Source: CAZGWJ01 sp964529445 (GTDB lineage Bacteria > Oederibacteriota > Muellerivitia > Muellerivitales > Muellerivitaceae). From it: a stretch of 55,599 bases of DNA. The stretch's first letter is position 1, and each line of letters starts with the position of its first letter. Shown piece after piece: positions 9,131 through 17,613 of this stretch. The position numbers were made by a program, and so were the translations under genes. The notes below the pieces were generated by a model, which saw only the letters and a program-made list of their open reading frames with translations, was not told the origin of the DNA and did not search any database. The stretch lies in NCBI GenBank assembly GCA_964529445.1, contig CAZGWJ010000005.1:1-55599 (forward strand). The letters run 5' to 3'.

Positions 9131-10147
9131 TCAGCGGGGGGGCTTGAGGCCGAGCAGACGGAAATCGGAATCCACCATGAGTCGCACGAGGGCCCGGAAG
9201 TCCACCTTCGGACGCCAACCCAGGACGCGCCGGGCCTTTCCGCTGTCCCCGATCAGCGCACTCGAATCGTTGGACCGCACGAGGGCCGGGTCGATCTCGA
9301 TGTGCCGGTTGGGATCGATACCGGCGTATCCGAAGGCCTCCTCGATGAATTCGCGCACGCTGTGCGCCTCACCCGTAGCCACGATGTAATCGTCGGGGGC
9401 CTTCTGCTGGAGCATGAGCCACATGGCCTCGACGGTGTCCCCCGCGAAGCCCCAATCCCTCATCGCGTTCAGGTTCCCCAGCCGGATCCGGTCCTGCTGG
9501 CCGGCCTTGATTCGCGCCAGGCCCAGGGTGATCTTCCGCGAGACGAACGCGTCGCTGCGCCGCGGCGACTCGTGGTTGAAGAGGATGCCGTTGCAGTTGA
9601 ACATGTTGTACGCTTCCCGGTAATTCACCATGATCCAGTGGGCGTACACCTTGGCGACCCCATAGGGACTGGAAGGATGGAAAAGGTCGGATTCGGCCTG
9701 GAGACCCGAGGCGTCCCGACCGTAGATCTCCGCACTGCTGGCATGGAAGACGCGACTGTTGAGGCCAAGACTCCTCAGGGCCTCCAGGAGACGCAGGGTC
9801 CCCAGACCCGTGATGTCGGCCGTGTACTCGGGTTCCTCGAAGGATTTGGAAGGATTGGATTGGGCCGCCAGGTGGTAGACCTCGGCCGGTCGGATCTGGT
9901 CCATCAGGGCGAGCAGTCTTCCGGAATCGGCCATCTCCCCCGAATGCAAGGCGAGGGATGCGCCCTTGGGAACGGAGGCGACGATCTGCTCGGGTCTCAG
10001 GTTCTGCCAGGTCGGGACGAGGCCATGGACCTCGTAGCCCTTCAGGAGGAGGAACTCCGTCAGGTAATTGCCGTCCTGCCCCGAGATGCCCGTGATGAAA
10101 GCCCGCTTTTCCAATGGAACCGCCTGGTCGAATAGGGTCGGACGCAT
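9131..10147 (-). CDS. gmd: GDP-mannose 4,6-dehydratase
   Basis: Short-chain dehydrogenase/reductase of the extended type that converts GDP-D-mannose to GDP-4-keto-6-deoxymannose in the cytoplasm. The NADP-binding loop is TGISGQDGNYL at residues 19-29, very close to the enzyme's usual TGITGQDGSYL. EVYHLAAQSNPSKSFE near 89-104 and ASSAEIYG at 136-143 are characteristic. The catalytic tyrosine and lysine are Y162 and K166 in SPYGVAKVYAHW. RDWGFAGDTVEAMWLMLQ and the closing LGWRPKVDF also match. Length 338 is normal. The product can lead to GDP-fucose, rhamnose, perosamine or 6-deoxytalose. The RmlD-like reductase in the same operon is a candidate for the next step, which is inference. Confidence 0.93.
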   Translation of the reverse strand: MRPTLFDQAVPLEKRAFITGISGQDGNYLTEFLLLKGYEVHGLVPTWQNLRPEQIVASVPKGASLALHSGEMADSGRLLALMDQIRPAEVYHLAAQSNPSKSFEEPEYTADITGLGTLRLLEALRSLGLNSRVFHASSAEIYGRDASGLQAESDLFHPSSPYGVAKVYAHWIMVNYREAYNMFNCNGILFNHESPRRSDAFVSRKITLGLARIKAGQQDRIRLGNLNAMRDWGFAGDTVEAMWLMLQQKAPDDYIVATGEAHSVREFIEEAFGYAGIDPNRHIEIDPALVRSNDSSALIGDSGKARRVLGWRPKVDFRALVRLMVDSDFRLLGLKPPR

Positions 10148-10189
10148 TGTACCCGATGGGGCCGTCGTTCGGAAGCGCGGCCGGAACGG

Positions 10190-11683
10190 TCAAGCGCCCG
10201 TTTCGGGCTTTCCGTTCTTTCGAGAGGAGAAATCCTTCAGATGTCCCAGGACGAAACGGACGCCCCGGACGATGAAGCGCAGGTCGTCCAGGCCGCGGAT
10301 GGCCAGCAGACGCCGGAGGATGAACTCGGGATGGAACGCCACCCGGTAGAGGCGCTGACAGGCGGCCAGGAGCATTTCGTCCCCCATGGGCGTCCTCATG
10401 ATCGGTTCGCGCATGTCATAGCGGTCCCAATCTTCCGTCTTGAGCCAGCCGTTCTCCCGGCATTCCGAGAAGAGCGGCGTGCCGGGATAGGGAACGACGA
10501 TGGTGGATTGCAGGGTCTTGGCGTATCCCTTGCGCATCAGGAACTGGCCGAAATCGACCGTCCGGTTCACGTCCTCCAGGTTCTCCCAGGGATAGCCGAA
10601 CATGACGGTCAGGTGGGGTTCCAATCCGGCCCGTGCCGCGTCGGAACAGGAACGCAGCATGGTCTCCCGGTCGTCCCCTTTCCGGAGGCGATCCAGCGTC
10701 TTCTGGTTCACCGACTCCAGGCCGAAGAGAAGGAACCGGAAATTGGCCTTCTTCATCATCCGGTACTGCTCGAGGTTCAACGCGTCGAACCGCATGTTGC
10801 AGCCCAGCACGACCTTCCGGTTAAGACCGCGTTCCACGACGCCTTCGCAGAAGCGCTTCAGCCAGTTGCCGGCCGGGAACGTGCCCGTGTCGTCGAAGAC
10901 CTCCTTCACGCCGTAGCGGTCCGAAAGCATCTCCACCTCGTCCAGCACGCTTTCGGGGGATCGGACGTTGAACTTCGGGTACGTGGTGGTCCAGGAGCAG
11001 AAGGTGCACTTGCCGTACCAGCAATCGCGTCCCGCCATCGTGTAGGCGCCGGGATGACGCTTGAAATTCCCGTTGTCGTAGGCGTAGAGGCGCCATTGGG
11101 TGAGGTCCCGGTCGATGCGGGGCAACTCGTCGAGCCGGTGGCGGCGGTTGTCAAAGGAACCGTTCGAACGGAGGCGGTCACCCTCGCGCCACCAGAACCC
11201 GCCCTCCAGGCGGGAGGGATCGAACGAACCGCCCTTCAGGGCCTCCGCGAGGGAAAGAAGCATGAAGTCGTAATCGCCGCCCGTCACCACGAAGTCCACT
11301 CCGCAATTCGCCAGGGTCTCCTCGGGCAGGGCCGTCACGTGGTCCCCGTAGAGGGCCACCTTCAGGTCCCAATCCGCACGGGCCTTGATCTCGTCCACGA
11401 TGCCCCAGAAGCGCCGGATGGTGGGGGTCTTCGACTCGAAGGCCACCAGGTCCGGCTTCGCCTTCAGCAGGTTCGCCAGCCAGTCGGCATAGGACCCGCG
11501 CCGGGCGATGGCATCGTCCCAGATCACCTCGTGCCCCCTCGACTGGAGGAGGGTAGCGGCCGAGGCCGGGACGACGGGATAGATCACCGTCGGGTTGTTG
11601 AACCATTGGAACTGGCGGTTCTGCGAGAGCAGGGGAACCCCCTTCCCCGACTCGAGCGGCGGATAGGAGATGGAAACCCTCAT
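10190..11683 (-). CDS. B12-binding-type radical SAM protein
   Basis: A 497-residue radical SAM enzyme. The N-terminal 150 residues look like a cobalamin-binding-type domain (SISYPP opening, VYPVVPASAATLLQSRGHEV, then VTGGDYDFML). I do not see a clear DxHxxG cobalamin-ligand motif, so B12 binding is uncertain. The cluster motif is CWYGKCTFC with cysteines near 221, 226 and 229, that is CX4CX2C rather than the textbook CX3CX2C. Other features are the EVFDDTGTFP strand, LLFGLESVNQKTLDRLRKG and VMFGYPWENLEDV, all standard for the B12-radical SAM group. The ATG at 11683 overlaps the stop of the upstream GT2 gene (ATGA). It may alkylate or rearrange a sugar or lipid. The role is inferred from location only. 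Confidence 0.85.
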   Translation of the reverse strand: MRVSISYPPLESGKGVPLLSQNRQFQWFNNPTVIYPVVPASAATLLQSRGHEVIWDDAIARRGSYADWLANLLKAKPDLVAFESKTPTIRRFWGIVDEIKARADWDLKVALYGDHVTALPEETLANCGVDFVVTGGDYDFMLLSLAEALKGGSFDPSRLEGGFWWREGDRLRSNGSFDNRRHRLDELPRIDRDLTQWRLYAYDNGNFKRHPGAYTMAGRDCWYGKCTFCSWTTTYPKFNVRSPESVLDEVEMLSDRYGVKEVFDDTGTFPAGNWLKRFCEGVVERGLNRKVVLGCNMRFDALNLEQYRMMKKANFRFLLFGLESVNQKTLDRLRKGDDRETMLRSCSDAARAGLEPHLTVMFGYPWENLEDVNRTVDFGQFLMRKGYAKTLQSTIVVPYPGTPLFSECRENGWLKTEDWDRYDMREPIMRTPMGDEMLLAACQRLYRVAFHPEFILRRLLAIRGLDDLRFIVRGVRFVLGHLKDFSSRKNGKPETGA

Positions 11684-12660
11684 GCCGAATCCTCTTTGAG
11701 GTTCCCCGAAAAGAGTCCCCGAAGGAAATACCACCCGTAACCGAAGTGGGTCGCCAGGGTGCCCGCGAAGACGAGGGTGGCCAATCGCAGGTTCGTGCCG
11801 GCCATCGTCCACGCGTTCAAAACGGCCAGGAACAGGTAGAACGCGATCCCTCCCAGATAGATCCGGAAAAGGATGGGATCCACGAAATGGCTCAACCAGC
11901 CCGTGGTCACCCCCAGGAGCAGGAGGGAAGGCAGGAAATAGGACAACCGCATGGAGGTCTTGGGGAACTTGCGGCAGAAATAACCCCGGTGTTCCCCGTA
12001 CGCCACCACCTGCCTCATGTGTCCGGCGAACAGCTCCCGCCGATGGTGGTACACCAGGACCTCGGGATCGTACACCAGCTTCAAGCCGAGGTCGTGCACA
12101 ATCTTGAGGCAGAGCACCGTATCCTCGCCGGGCCAATAGACGGTCTCGTAGCCCCCGATCCTCTCGAAAACGTCCCGTCTCACCAGCAGGTTGACGCTCG
12201 GCTGGTCGTCGACGAGCCGCCTCGGGCGGGGCACGTAGCGGAAATCATAGGGCCCGCCGACGAGCCAGGACTGGTAGACCAGTCCGCTGGCCATCTGGCG
12301 CAGGTTGTCGTGCGTCGGCGTGACCGCCGGCCCTCCCACCGCGCCGACCTTCGGATCCTCGAACTCCTTGACGGCCGCGGCCAGCCAATGGGAGGCCGGA
12401 TAGGCGTCATCGTCGAGGAAGGCCAGGATCTCGCCCCGGCAGACGCGGGCGCCCAGGTCGCGTTTCATCGAGGGGCCTCCGGGCCCGGTGGGGACGATGC
12501 GGGCGCCCGGGAGTCGCAAGCCCTTCGAGGCCTCGTCCGGAAGGACCAGGATCTCGAAGCGCCGGTAATCGAGCCGCCGGCAGGCCGCCACGCTCTCCCG
12601 GACGTAATCGTTGACGGCCTTGACCGGGATGAGGATGGAAACAAGGGGATGCTTGCTCAC
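11680..12660 (-). CDS. Glycosyltransferase family 2 with C-terminal membrane anchor
   Basis: A 326-residue GT2 enzyme. The start is the GTG at 12660, fixed by a GTGA overlap with the preceding gene. The N-terminus VSILIPVKAVNDYVRESVAAC is a typical GT2 opening. The metal site is AFLDDDAYP near residues 84-92, and the acceptor region carries GGYETVYWPGEDTVLCLKI, whose ED pair matches the catalytic base motif of this family. Four or so hydrophobic segments after residue 220 suggest membrane association. It lies between a DPM1-like transferase and the radical SAM protein, with overlaps on both sides, so it belongs to the same assembly pathway. Donor and acceptor are unknown. Confidence 0.9.
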   Translation of the reverse strand: MSKHPLVSILIPVKAVNDYVRESVAACRRLDYRRFEILVLPDEASKGLRLPGARIVPTGPGGPSMKRDLGARVCRGEILAFLDDDAYPASHWLAAAVKEFEDPKVGAVGGPAVTPTHDNLRQMASGLVYQSWLVGGPYDFRYVPRPRRLVDDQPSVNLLVRRDVFERIGGYETVYWPGEDTVLCLKIVHDLGLKLVYDPEVLVYHHRRELFAGHMRQVVAYGEHRGYFCRKFPKTSMRLSYFLPSLLLLGVTTGWLSHFVDPILFRIYLGGIAFYLFLAVLNAWTMAGTNLRLATLVFAGTLATHFGYGWYFLRGLFSGNLKEDSA

Positions 12661-13418
12661 GACGCCCTCTTCGGGATGACGCGGTCGTAATAGCGCAGGA
12701 TGTGCAGGCGGTAGAAGATGGCCAGCGTGTCGACCAGCGTCAGGTAGAGGTCCCTCATGCGGATCCGGCCCATGTGGCGCCTCTTGAAGAGCACCTCCAC
12801 GGGGGCCTCCACCATGCGGTAGCCGAGGCGCTTCACGTTCACCAGGATCTCCAGATCGAAGGCGTACTTCTTCACCAGGATGGCCGGGAAGATCCGCTGA
12901 AGCACTTCGGCCTTGAACAGCTTCAATCCCGTCTGGGTGTCCCGGACGGGCAGGCCGAACATGAGTTTCACGAACGTGTAGTAGATCCGGCTCACGACGC
13001 CGCGGGCCAGGGGATAGTTGAGGCTCGAATCCGGGTGCCACTTCGAGCCGACGACCACGTCCGCCCCCGTGCGCTTCAGGATGTCGTAGAACCCCAGGAT
13101 CTGCCGGGGATGAAGCTCCAGGTCGGCGTCCAGAAGGGCGATGTATTCACCCGTCGCGAAGCGACAGCCGAACTTGAGGGCCCTTCCCTTCCCGTGATTC
13201 TTGCGATGCCGCTTGATGGTCACCTGGGGGTTGCGCCGGGCGATCTTTCGCAATTCCGACCAGGTCCGGTCGGAGCTTCCGTCGTCGATCACGATCACCT
13301 CGAAACTCCATCCGGCATCCCGGAAGATCCGGCAGGTCTCGGCGATATTCGCGACGATCGTTTCGCGCTCGTTGTACGCGGGGACCAGGATGGAGATCCT
13401 CTTACGCGCGCTGTGCAC
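12657..13418 (-). CDS. Dolichol-phosphate-mannose-synthase-like GT2 glycosyltransferase
   Basis: A 253-residue GT2 enzyme of the DPM1/polyprenyl-phosphate sugar synthase group. It has ISILVPAYNERETIVANI at the N-terminus and VIDDGSSDRTW near residues 43-53. Also present are KNHGKGRALKFG, the DAD motif in IALLDADLELHP, and the group-typical RDTQTGLKLFKAEVL. Such enzymes load a sugar onto a polyprenyl phosphate, which a GT-C enzyme then uses outside the membrane. There are no C-terminal transmembrane helices beyond one weakly hydrophobic stretch. The GTG start at 13418 lies 17 bases inside the 3' end of the flippase gene. A paralogue is at 14646-15386. The sugar is not known. Confidence 0.9.
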   Translation of the reverse strand: MHSARKRISILVPAYNERETIVANIAETCRIFRDAGWSFEVIVIDDGSSDRTWSELRKIARRNPQVTIKRHRKNHGKGRALKFGCRFATGEYIALLDADLELHPRQILGFYDILKRTGADVVVGSKWHPDSSLNYPLARGVVSRIYYTFVKLMFGLPVRDTQTGLKLFKAEVLQRIFPAILVKKYAFDLEILVNVKRLGYRMVEAPVEVLFKRRHMGRIRMRDLYLTLVDTLAIFYRLHILRYYDRVIPKRAS

Positions 13419-14649
13419 GTGGGGCCCCCTTCCTCAGGAGGTAGATGTTCCAGGCCATGAGCAGGAGCCCGGAAACGCCCAGCACGGCCACCATCTGCCA
13501 CACGCTGTCGTGGAAGAGGGCGAAACCCGCGCAATAGACGATCACGGCGACCGCCATGCCCGACAGGAAATCGTAGCGCCCCACCGCGAGGAAGTAATTG
13601 ATGAAGATCCAGTTGAAGGCCATCGGCATCATGGCCAGCGCGTAGAAGGGCAGGAGGTGGGCGGTCTCCCCGTACTGCGGTCCGAACAGCAGCCGGACGA
13701 TGAGCGGGCTGGCGAAGGCGCAGACCGCCAGGGATCCGAAGATGACGTAGTTGCCCAGCTGAAGCGTCTTCCTCAGCAGGTGCCGGACATCCTCGTTGCG
13801 GGTGTGCATGAAGGCGGCCTTGGGGAACATGTAGCTGGTCAGCATGCTGGGGCCGTAGAGGAAGATCTTCCCGACGGCGGACGCGGCCGAATAGAAACCC
13901 GCCTCCTCCCCCGGGAACCAATGCCGCACGAAGGCCACGTCAGAGGTCGTGAGCCAGGTGTAGAGGAACAGCGAACCCGCCACCGGGAGTGCGTAGGTCA
14001 CGTGTTCCCGGAAAGGCGGCTTGGGGCGCAGGGTCATCAGGGGCCTGCACACCACGGAGAGGAAGAGGAAGCCCAAGGCGATGCCGCCCAGGTTGCCGAA
14101 GGGCGAGGAGAGGACGGCACCCGTCACCGACCATCCCGCCGAGACCAGGAAGACGCCGAATCCCAGGCGCAGGGTGGTGTCGAGGATGACCACGTTCCCC
14201 ATCTGGTCGAAATGCTGGGTGCCCTGCAGGAAGGCCTTGACCAGGGTCGAGGCCAGCGCCGCAACGATCATGAAGGCCACGCAGAGGATCAGCCCGGGAT
14301 CCGAGAGGTGGAGGAACTTCGCCAGGGGAAGCCGGATGCCGCCCCCGATCCCCATGACGGCCACGCCGATGCCCAGGACCCACAGCCAGGCGTGGCCGTG
14401 GAGGGAGGAGAGGAGCCGTTGGCGGCTCTGACCGGCGATCTGCGCCACGGCCTTCGTCAGGACGGTCTGGAACGTCTGGAGCGGGATCGAGACGACGAGG
14501 AAGACCGACAGGAGACTGCCCAGGACACCGTAATCCACGACGCCCAGCCGACGGCTCATGAACATGTTGAAGGCCATGTTGGCGACCATGCTGTAGATGG
14601 AGGAGGCGAAGAGGACGCGGCCCTGCAGGAGGATATCGCGGGATCTCAT
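13402..14649 (-). CDS. Polysaccharide flippase (Wzx/MOP family)
   Basis: A 415-residue polytopic membrane protein with about twelve hydrophobic segments. It is a member of the oligosaccharide flippase family that translocates undecaprenyl-linked repeat units. The start is the ATG at 14649 in an ATGA overlap with the upstream GT2 gene. Signature-like segments are NMFMSRRLGVVDYGVLGSLL near residues 28-47 (the conserved helix 1-2 loop) and GEEAGFYSAASAVGKIFLY near 235-253, which corresponds to the repeat in the second half. MRSRDILLQGRVLFASSIYS is the cytoplasmic N-terminus. It is the second flippase in the window. The two are not close copies by eye, so they may handle different glycans. Confidence 0.9.
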   Translation of the reverse strand: MRSRDILLQGRVLFASSIYSMVANMAFNMFMSRRLGVVDYGVLGSLLSVFLVVSIPLQTFQTVLTKAVAQIAGQSRQRLLSSLHGHAWLWVLGIGVAVMGIGGGIRLPLAKFLHLSDPGLILCVAFMIVAALASTLVKAFLQGTQHFDQMGNVVILDTTLRLGFGVFLVSAGWSVTGAVLSSPFGNLGGIALGFLFLSVVCRPLMTLRPKPPFREHVTYALPVAGSLFLYTWLTTSDVAFVRHWFPGEEAGFYSAASAVGKIFLYGPSMLTSYMFPKAAFMHTRNEDVRHLLRKTLQLGNYVIFGSLAVCAFASPLIVRLLFGPQYGETAHLLPFYALAMMPMAFNWIFINYFLAVGRYDFLSGMAVAVIVYCAGFALFHDSVWQMVAVLGVSGLLLMAWNIYLLRKGAPRAQRA

Positions 14650-15386
14650 GACCGGTAGCGCCCCTTCCAGTCGTTCCAACGGATCGCGAGGAGGTCGAGG
14701 AACATCCGGGCGGAATCCCGGAGGACCCGGACCCTGGAGCCAGGGGAATCGGCCCAGGAAACCTGGACCTCGCGGATGCGGAAACCCAGCCGCCGGGCCA
14801 CGTAGAGGAGCTCCACATCGAACCCGAACCGTTCGATGGTCTGTTTCGGGAAAACGGCCCTCGCGGCCTCGCGCGTGAAGGCCTTGAACCCGCATTGCGT
14901 GTCCCAGAGACCGGGCAGGGCCAGGGCCTGGACCATCAGGTTGAAGACGCGCCCCATGAACTCCCGGTAGAAGGGCTGGTGAACCCGGACCTGTGAACGG
15001 TCCACGGCCCGGCTCCCCACCACCACGTCGATCCGCTCCCGGAAGGACGCTTCGAACCTCACGAACTCGGAAAGAGGGGTTGAATTGTCGGCGTCCATGT
15101 AGAGGATCCGGTTTCCCCGGGCGGCAAGGACGCCCGTCCGGACTGCGGCACCCTTTCCCCGGTTCTTCGGATGACGTATCAGGCGGGTCCGGCAATGCCC
15201 TGGAAAGAGGCGGAATCCTCGATTCACGACATCCACGGTCTTGTCCGTGGAACCGTCGTCCACCACGACGAGTTCCACCGGGGTCCTGCGCCGTTTCAGG
15301 AAAACGGCCGCGGCGGACAGGGTGACCCCGATCCGGCGCTCCTCGTTGTACACCGGGATGACCACGGAAAGTTCGAGCGTTCTCAA
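14646..15386 (-). CDS. Dolichol-phosphate-mannose-synthase-like GT2 glycosyltransferase
   Basis: A 246-residue GT2 enzyme. The start is a TTG at 15386 within TTGA, overlapping the stop of the RmlD-like gene. The reading frame extends upstream, but family similarity begins only at LELSVVIPVYNEERRIGVTL. Key features are VVVDDGSTDKTVDVV, the KNRGKGAAVRTGVL loop, the DAD motif in ILYMDADNSTPLSEF, and WDTQCGFKAFTREAARAVF, which identify the polyprenyl-phosphate sugar synthase subgroup. Together with the paralogue at 12657-13418 it could feed two different lipid-linked monosaccharides to membrane transferases. That is inference, and the sugar is unknown. Confidence 0.9.
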   Translation of the reverse strand: MRTLELSVVIPVYNEERRIGVTLSAAAVFLKRRRTPVELVVVDDGSTDKTVDVVNRGFRLFPGHCRTRLIRHPKNRGKGAAVRTGVLAARGNRILYMDADNSTPLSEFVRFEASFRERIDVVVGSRAVDRSQVRVHQPFYREFMGRVFNLMVQALALPGLWDTQCGFKAFTREAARAVFPKQTIERFGFDVELLYVARRLGFRIREVQVSWADSPGSRVRVLRDSARMFLDLLAIRWNDWKGRYRS

Positions 15387-16237
15387 GGATATTCCCTCTT
15401 CAGATAATCCTCCAGCGCTTCCTGCCAGGTGCGGAACGCATGCCCCACGGCCCGGCGCGACCTCGACAGATCGAAACGTGAATTCGCGGGGCGCCGGGCG
15501 GGTCTCGGGAAGCGGTCGGAAGTCGTCGGTTCGATCCGGCAGGACAAGCCCAGGATCCGTTTCACCTCGAGAGCCACGCCGTACCACGTGGTCTCGCCTT
15601 CGTTGGAGAAGTGATAGATCCCGTTCGCCTCGCCGGATGCCAAGAGTTCCTCCGTGAACGCGGCCAGATCCGCCGTGTTCGTCGGGGCGCCCCGCTGGTC
15701 ATCCACCACCTCAAGAACGTCCCGTTCCCCCATGAGACGGGCCACGGTGGCCACGAAATGGCGCCCCCCGGGACCGTAAAGCCAGGAGGTCCGGAGGATG
15801 GCCGCTCGGCAACCGGCGGCTTCCACCACCCTCTCGCCCTCCCGCTTGGTGCGCCCGTAGGCGTTCAAGGGGTCCGTCGGGTCCTCCTCGACGTAGGGGG
15901 AATCCTTGAGCCCGTCGAAGACGTAATCCGTCGAGAAATGGACCAGGATCGCCTTCCGGCTCCGGCAGGCTTCCGCCAGCCAACCGACCGCGGTCCCGTT
16001 CAGGAGAAGGGCCCGTCGGAAGGTCTCGTCGTTTTCGCAGGCATCCACGTCGGTGAAGGCGGCGCAATTCACCAACGCCTCGAAGCGGGCGGTCTCGAGG
16101 TATCCCCTCGCGCCGTCCTCGCCGGAAAGGTCCAACTCCTCCAGCGAAGGCGCGACCACCTCGTGTCCCTTGTCCCCCAGGGTACGACCCATCCTGGACC
16201 CCAGCATCCCGGAAGCGCCGACGAGAAGGATCCTCAC
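15383..16237 (-). CDS. RmlD-like NAD(P)-dependent sugar reductase
   Basis: An extended SDR protein of about 284 residues, resembling dTDP-4-dehydrorhamnose reductase. It has ILLVGASGMLGSRMG (nucleotide loop) at the N-terminus, VNCAAFTDVDACE, HFSTDYVFDG and DPLNAYGRTKREGE with the Y-x3-K pair, and a late TWYGVALEVKRILG. No rmlA, B or C homologue is in the window, while GDP-mannose dehydratase is in the same operon. It may therefore act on a GDP-4-keto-6-deoxy sugar or complete a dTDP pathway encoded elsewhere. Two GTG starts nine bases apart (16246 and 16237) are possible. I chose the one just before the first beta strand. It is coupled by TTGA to the next gene. Confidence 0.85.
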   Translation of the reverse strand: MRILLVGASGMLGSRMGRTLGDKGHEVVAPSLEELDLSGEDGARGYLETARFEALVNCAAFTDVDACENDETFRRALLLNGTAVGWLAEACRSRKAILVHFSTDYVFDGLKDSPYVEEDPTDPLNAYGRTKREGERVVEAAGCRAAILRTSWLYGPGGRHFVATVARLMGERDVLEVVDDQRGAPTNTADLAAFTEELLASGEANGIYHFSNEGETTWYGVALEVKRILGLSCRIEPTTSDRFPRPARRPANSRFDLSRSRRAVGHAFRTWQEALEDYLKREYP

Positions 16238-16295
16238 GGCCTGCACCCGCCCCTTTCGACGGTCGAAAACGGGCGGGTCGGGATCGAACGCACGC

Positions 16296-17585
16296 TCAGC
16301 GACCCATCCCGCGATAGGTGAATCCCATCTCACGAACCACGGCCGGATCGTAGATGTTACGCCCATCCAGGATGACCGGCTTGTTCATGACCCGCTTCAG
16401 CTGTTGCAGATCGACCTCGCGGAACTCGTTCCACTCCGTCAGGATCAGGAGCGCATCGGCGCCCCGGACCGCTTCCAGGGCCGACCGGCAGAACTTCGCC
16501 TTGGGGAAAAAGGGCTTCCCATGCTTCTCGTCCACGATGGGATCGTAAACCCGGACCTTCGCGCCCGCCTTGGTGAGGGCGTTCACGATGGTGATGGCCG
16601 GCGCCTCACGCAGATCGTCGGTGTTGGGTTTGAAGGCCAGTCCCCAAGCCGCCAGCGAAGCCCCCTTGAGCTTGCCCACGCTCTTTCGCACCTTCTCCAG
16701 GAAAAAAGTGCGCTGGTAAGCGTTGGTCGAGAGGACGCCCGGAAGGATCCGGAAGGGATAACCGCTGGTCTTGCCGATGTGATTCAACGCCGAAACGTCC
16801 TTGGGGAAGCAGGAACCGCCGAACCCGACCCCCGGATTGAGGAATTGTCCGCCGATCCGGGCGTCGAGGCTCATGCCCCGGACCACGTCGGCCACATCCG
16901 CACCGACCTTGTCGCAGAGGTTGGCCACCTCGTTGATGAAGGAGATCTTGGTGGCCAGGAAGGCGTTGGACGCGTACTTGATCATCTCGGCGCTCTTCAG
17001 GTCCGTGATGACCACGGGACACTTGAGGGGTTTGTAGATCTCCGCGACCTTTTCAGCGGCGGCCCGGCGGGATGCGCCGATGACGACACGATCGGGCCTC
17101 AGGAGGTCCTGAACGGCGGATCCCTCCCGCAGGAATTCGGGATTGGAAACCACGTCGCAGGTCATGCCGGCGGGTCCATGGGCCTCGAGGATCTCGGCCA
17201 CGATATCGCCCATGCCGATGGGAACCGTGGACTTGTTGATGATGATCTTGTAACCGTTCATGGCCTCCGCGATGCCGCGGGCCACCGCCTTGACGTTGGA
17301 AATGTCGGCCTCGCCGTTGGGTTTCGGGGGGGTCCCCACGGCGATGAAGATGAAATCGCTCTCCCGGACGGCCTTGGAGAGATCGGTGGTGAAGAAGAGA
17401 CGTTTGCCCTGGTTGTGCCGGATGATCTCCTCGAGGCCCGGTTCGAAGATGGGACTGCGCCCCTTCTTCAGTTCCCGGACCTTCCACTCCACGTTGTCCA
17501 CGCAGGTGACCGTGTTCCCGATCTCCGCGAAACAGGACCCCGTCACCAGCCCGACGTAACCCGTACCGATCACCGATATGCGCAT
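16296..17585 (-). CDS. UDP-glucose 6-dehydrogenase
   Basis: Cytoplasmic enzyme that oxidises UDP-glucose to UDP-glucuronate with two NAD. Length 429 is normal. The Rossmann motif VIGTGYVGLVTGSCFAE lies at residues 5-21 and the NAD-site AVGTPPKPNGEADIS near 92-106. KSTVPIGMGD precedes VVSNPEFLREGSA. The catalytic cysteine is C259 in GVGFGGSCFPKD, with the conserved KYASNAFLATKISFINE helix before it. AWGLAFKPNTDDLREAPA starts the C-terminal UDP-binding domain. AGGAG lies before the ATG. Its place between a ROK sugar kinase and an RmlD-like reductase points to uronic acid supply for the glycan made by this operon. UDP-N-acetylmannosamine dehydrogenase is less likely given the sequence pattern. 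Confidence 0.93.
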   Translation of the reverse strand: MRISVIGTGYVGLVTGSCFAEIGNTVTCVDNVEWKVRELKKGRSPIFEPGLEEIIRHNQGKRLFFTTDLSKAVRESDFIFIAVGTPPKPNGEADISNVKAVARGIAEAMNGYKIIINKSTVPIGMGDIVAEILEAHGPAGMTCDVVSNPEFLREGSAVQDLLRPDRVVIGASRRAAAEKVAEIYKPLKCPVVITDLKSAEMIKYASNAFLATKISFINEVANLCDKVGADVADVVRGMSLDARIGGQFLNPGVGFGGSCFPKDVSALNHIGKTSGYPFRILPGVLSTNAYQRTFFLEKVRKSVGKLKGASLAAWGLAFKPNTDDLREAPAITIVNALTKAGAKVRVYDPIVDEKHGKPFFPKAKFCRSALEAVRGADALLILTEWNEFREVDLQQLKRVMNKPVILDGRNIYDPAVVREMGFTYRGMGR

Positions 17586-17613
17586 GGATGGCTCCTGGAA
17601 AGGGAATGGAGAC

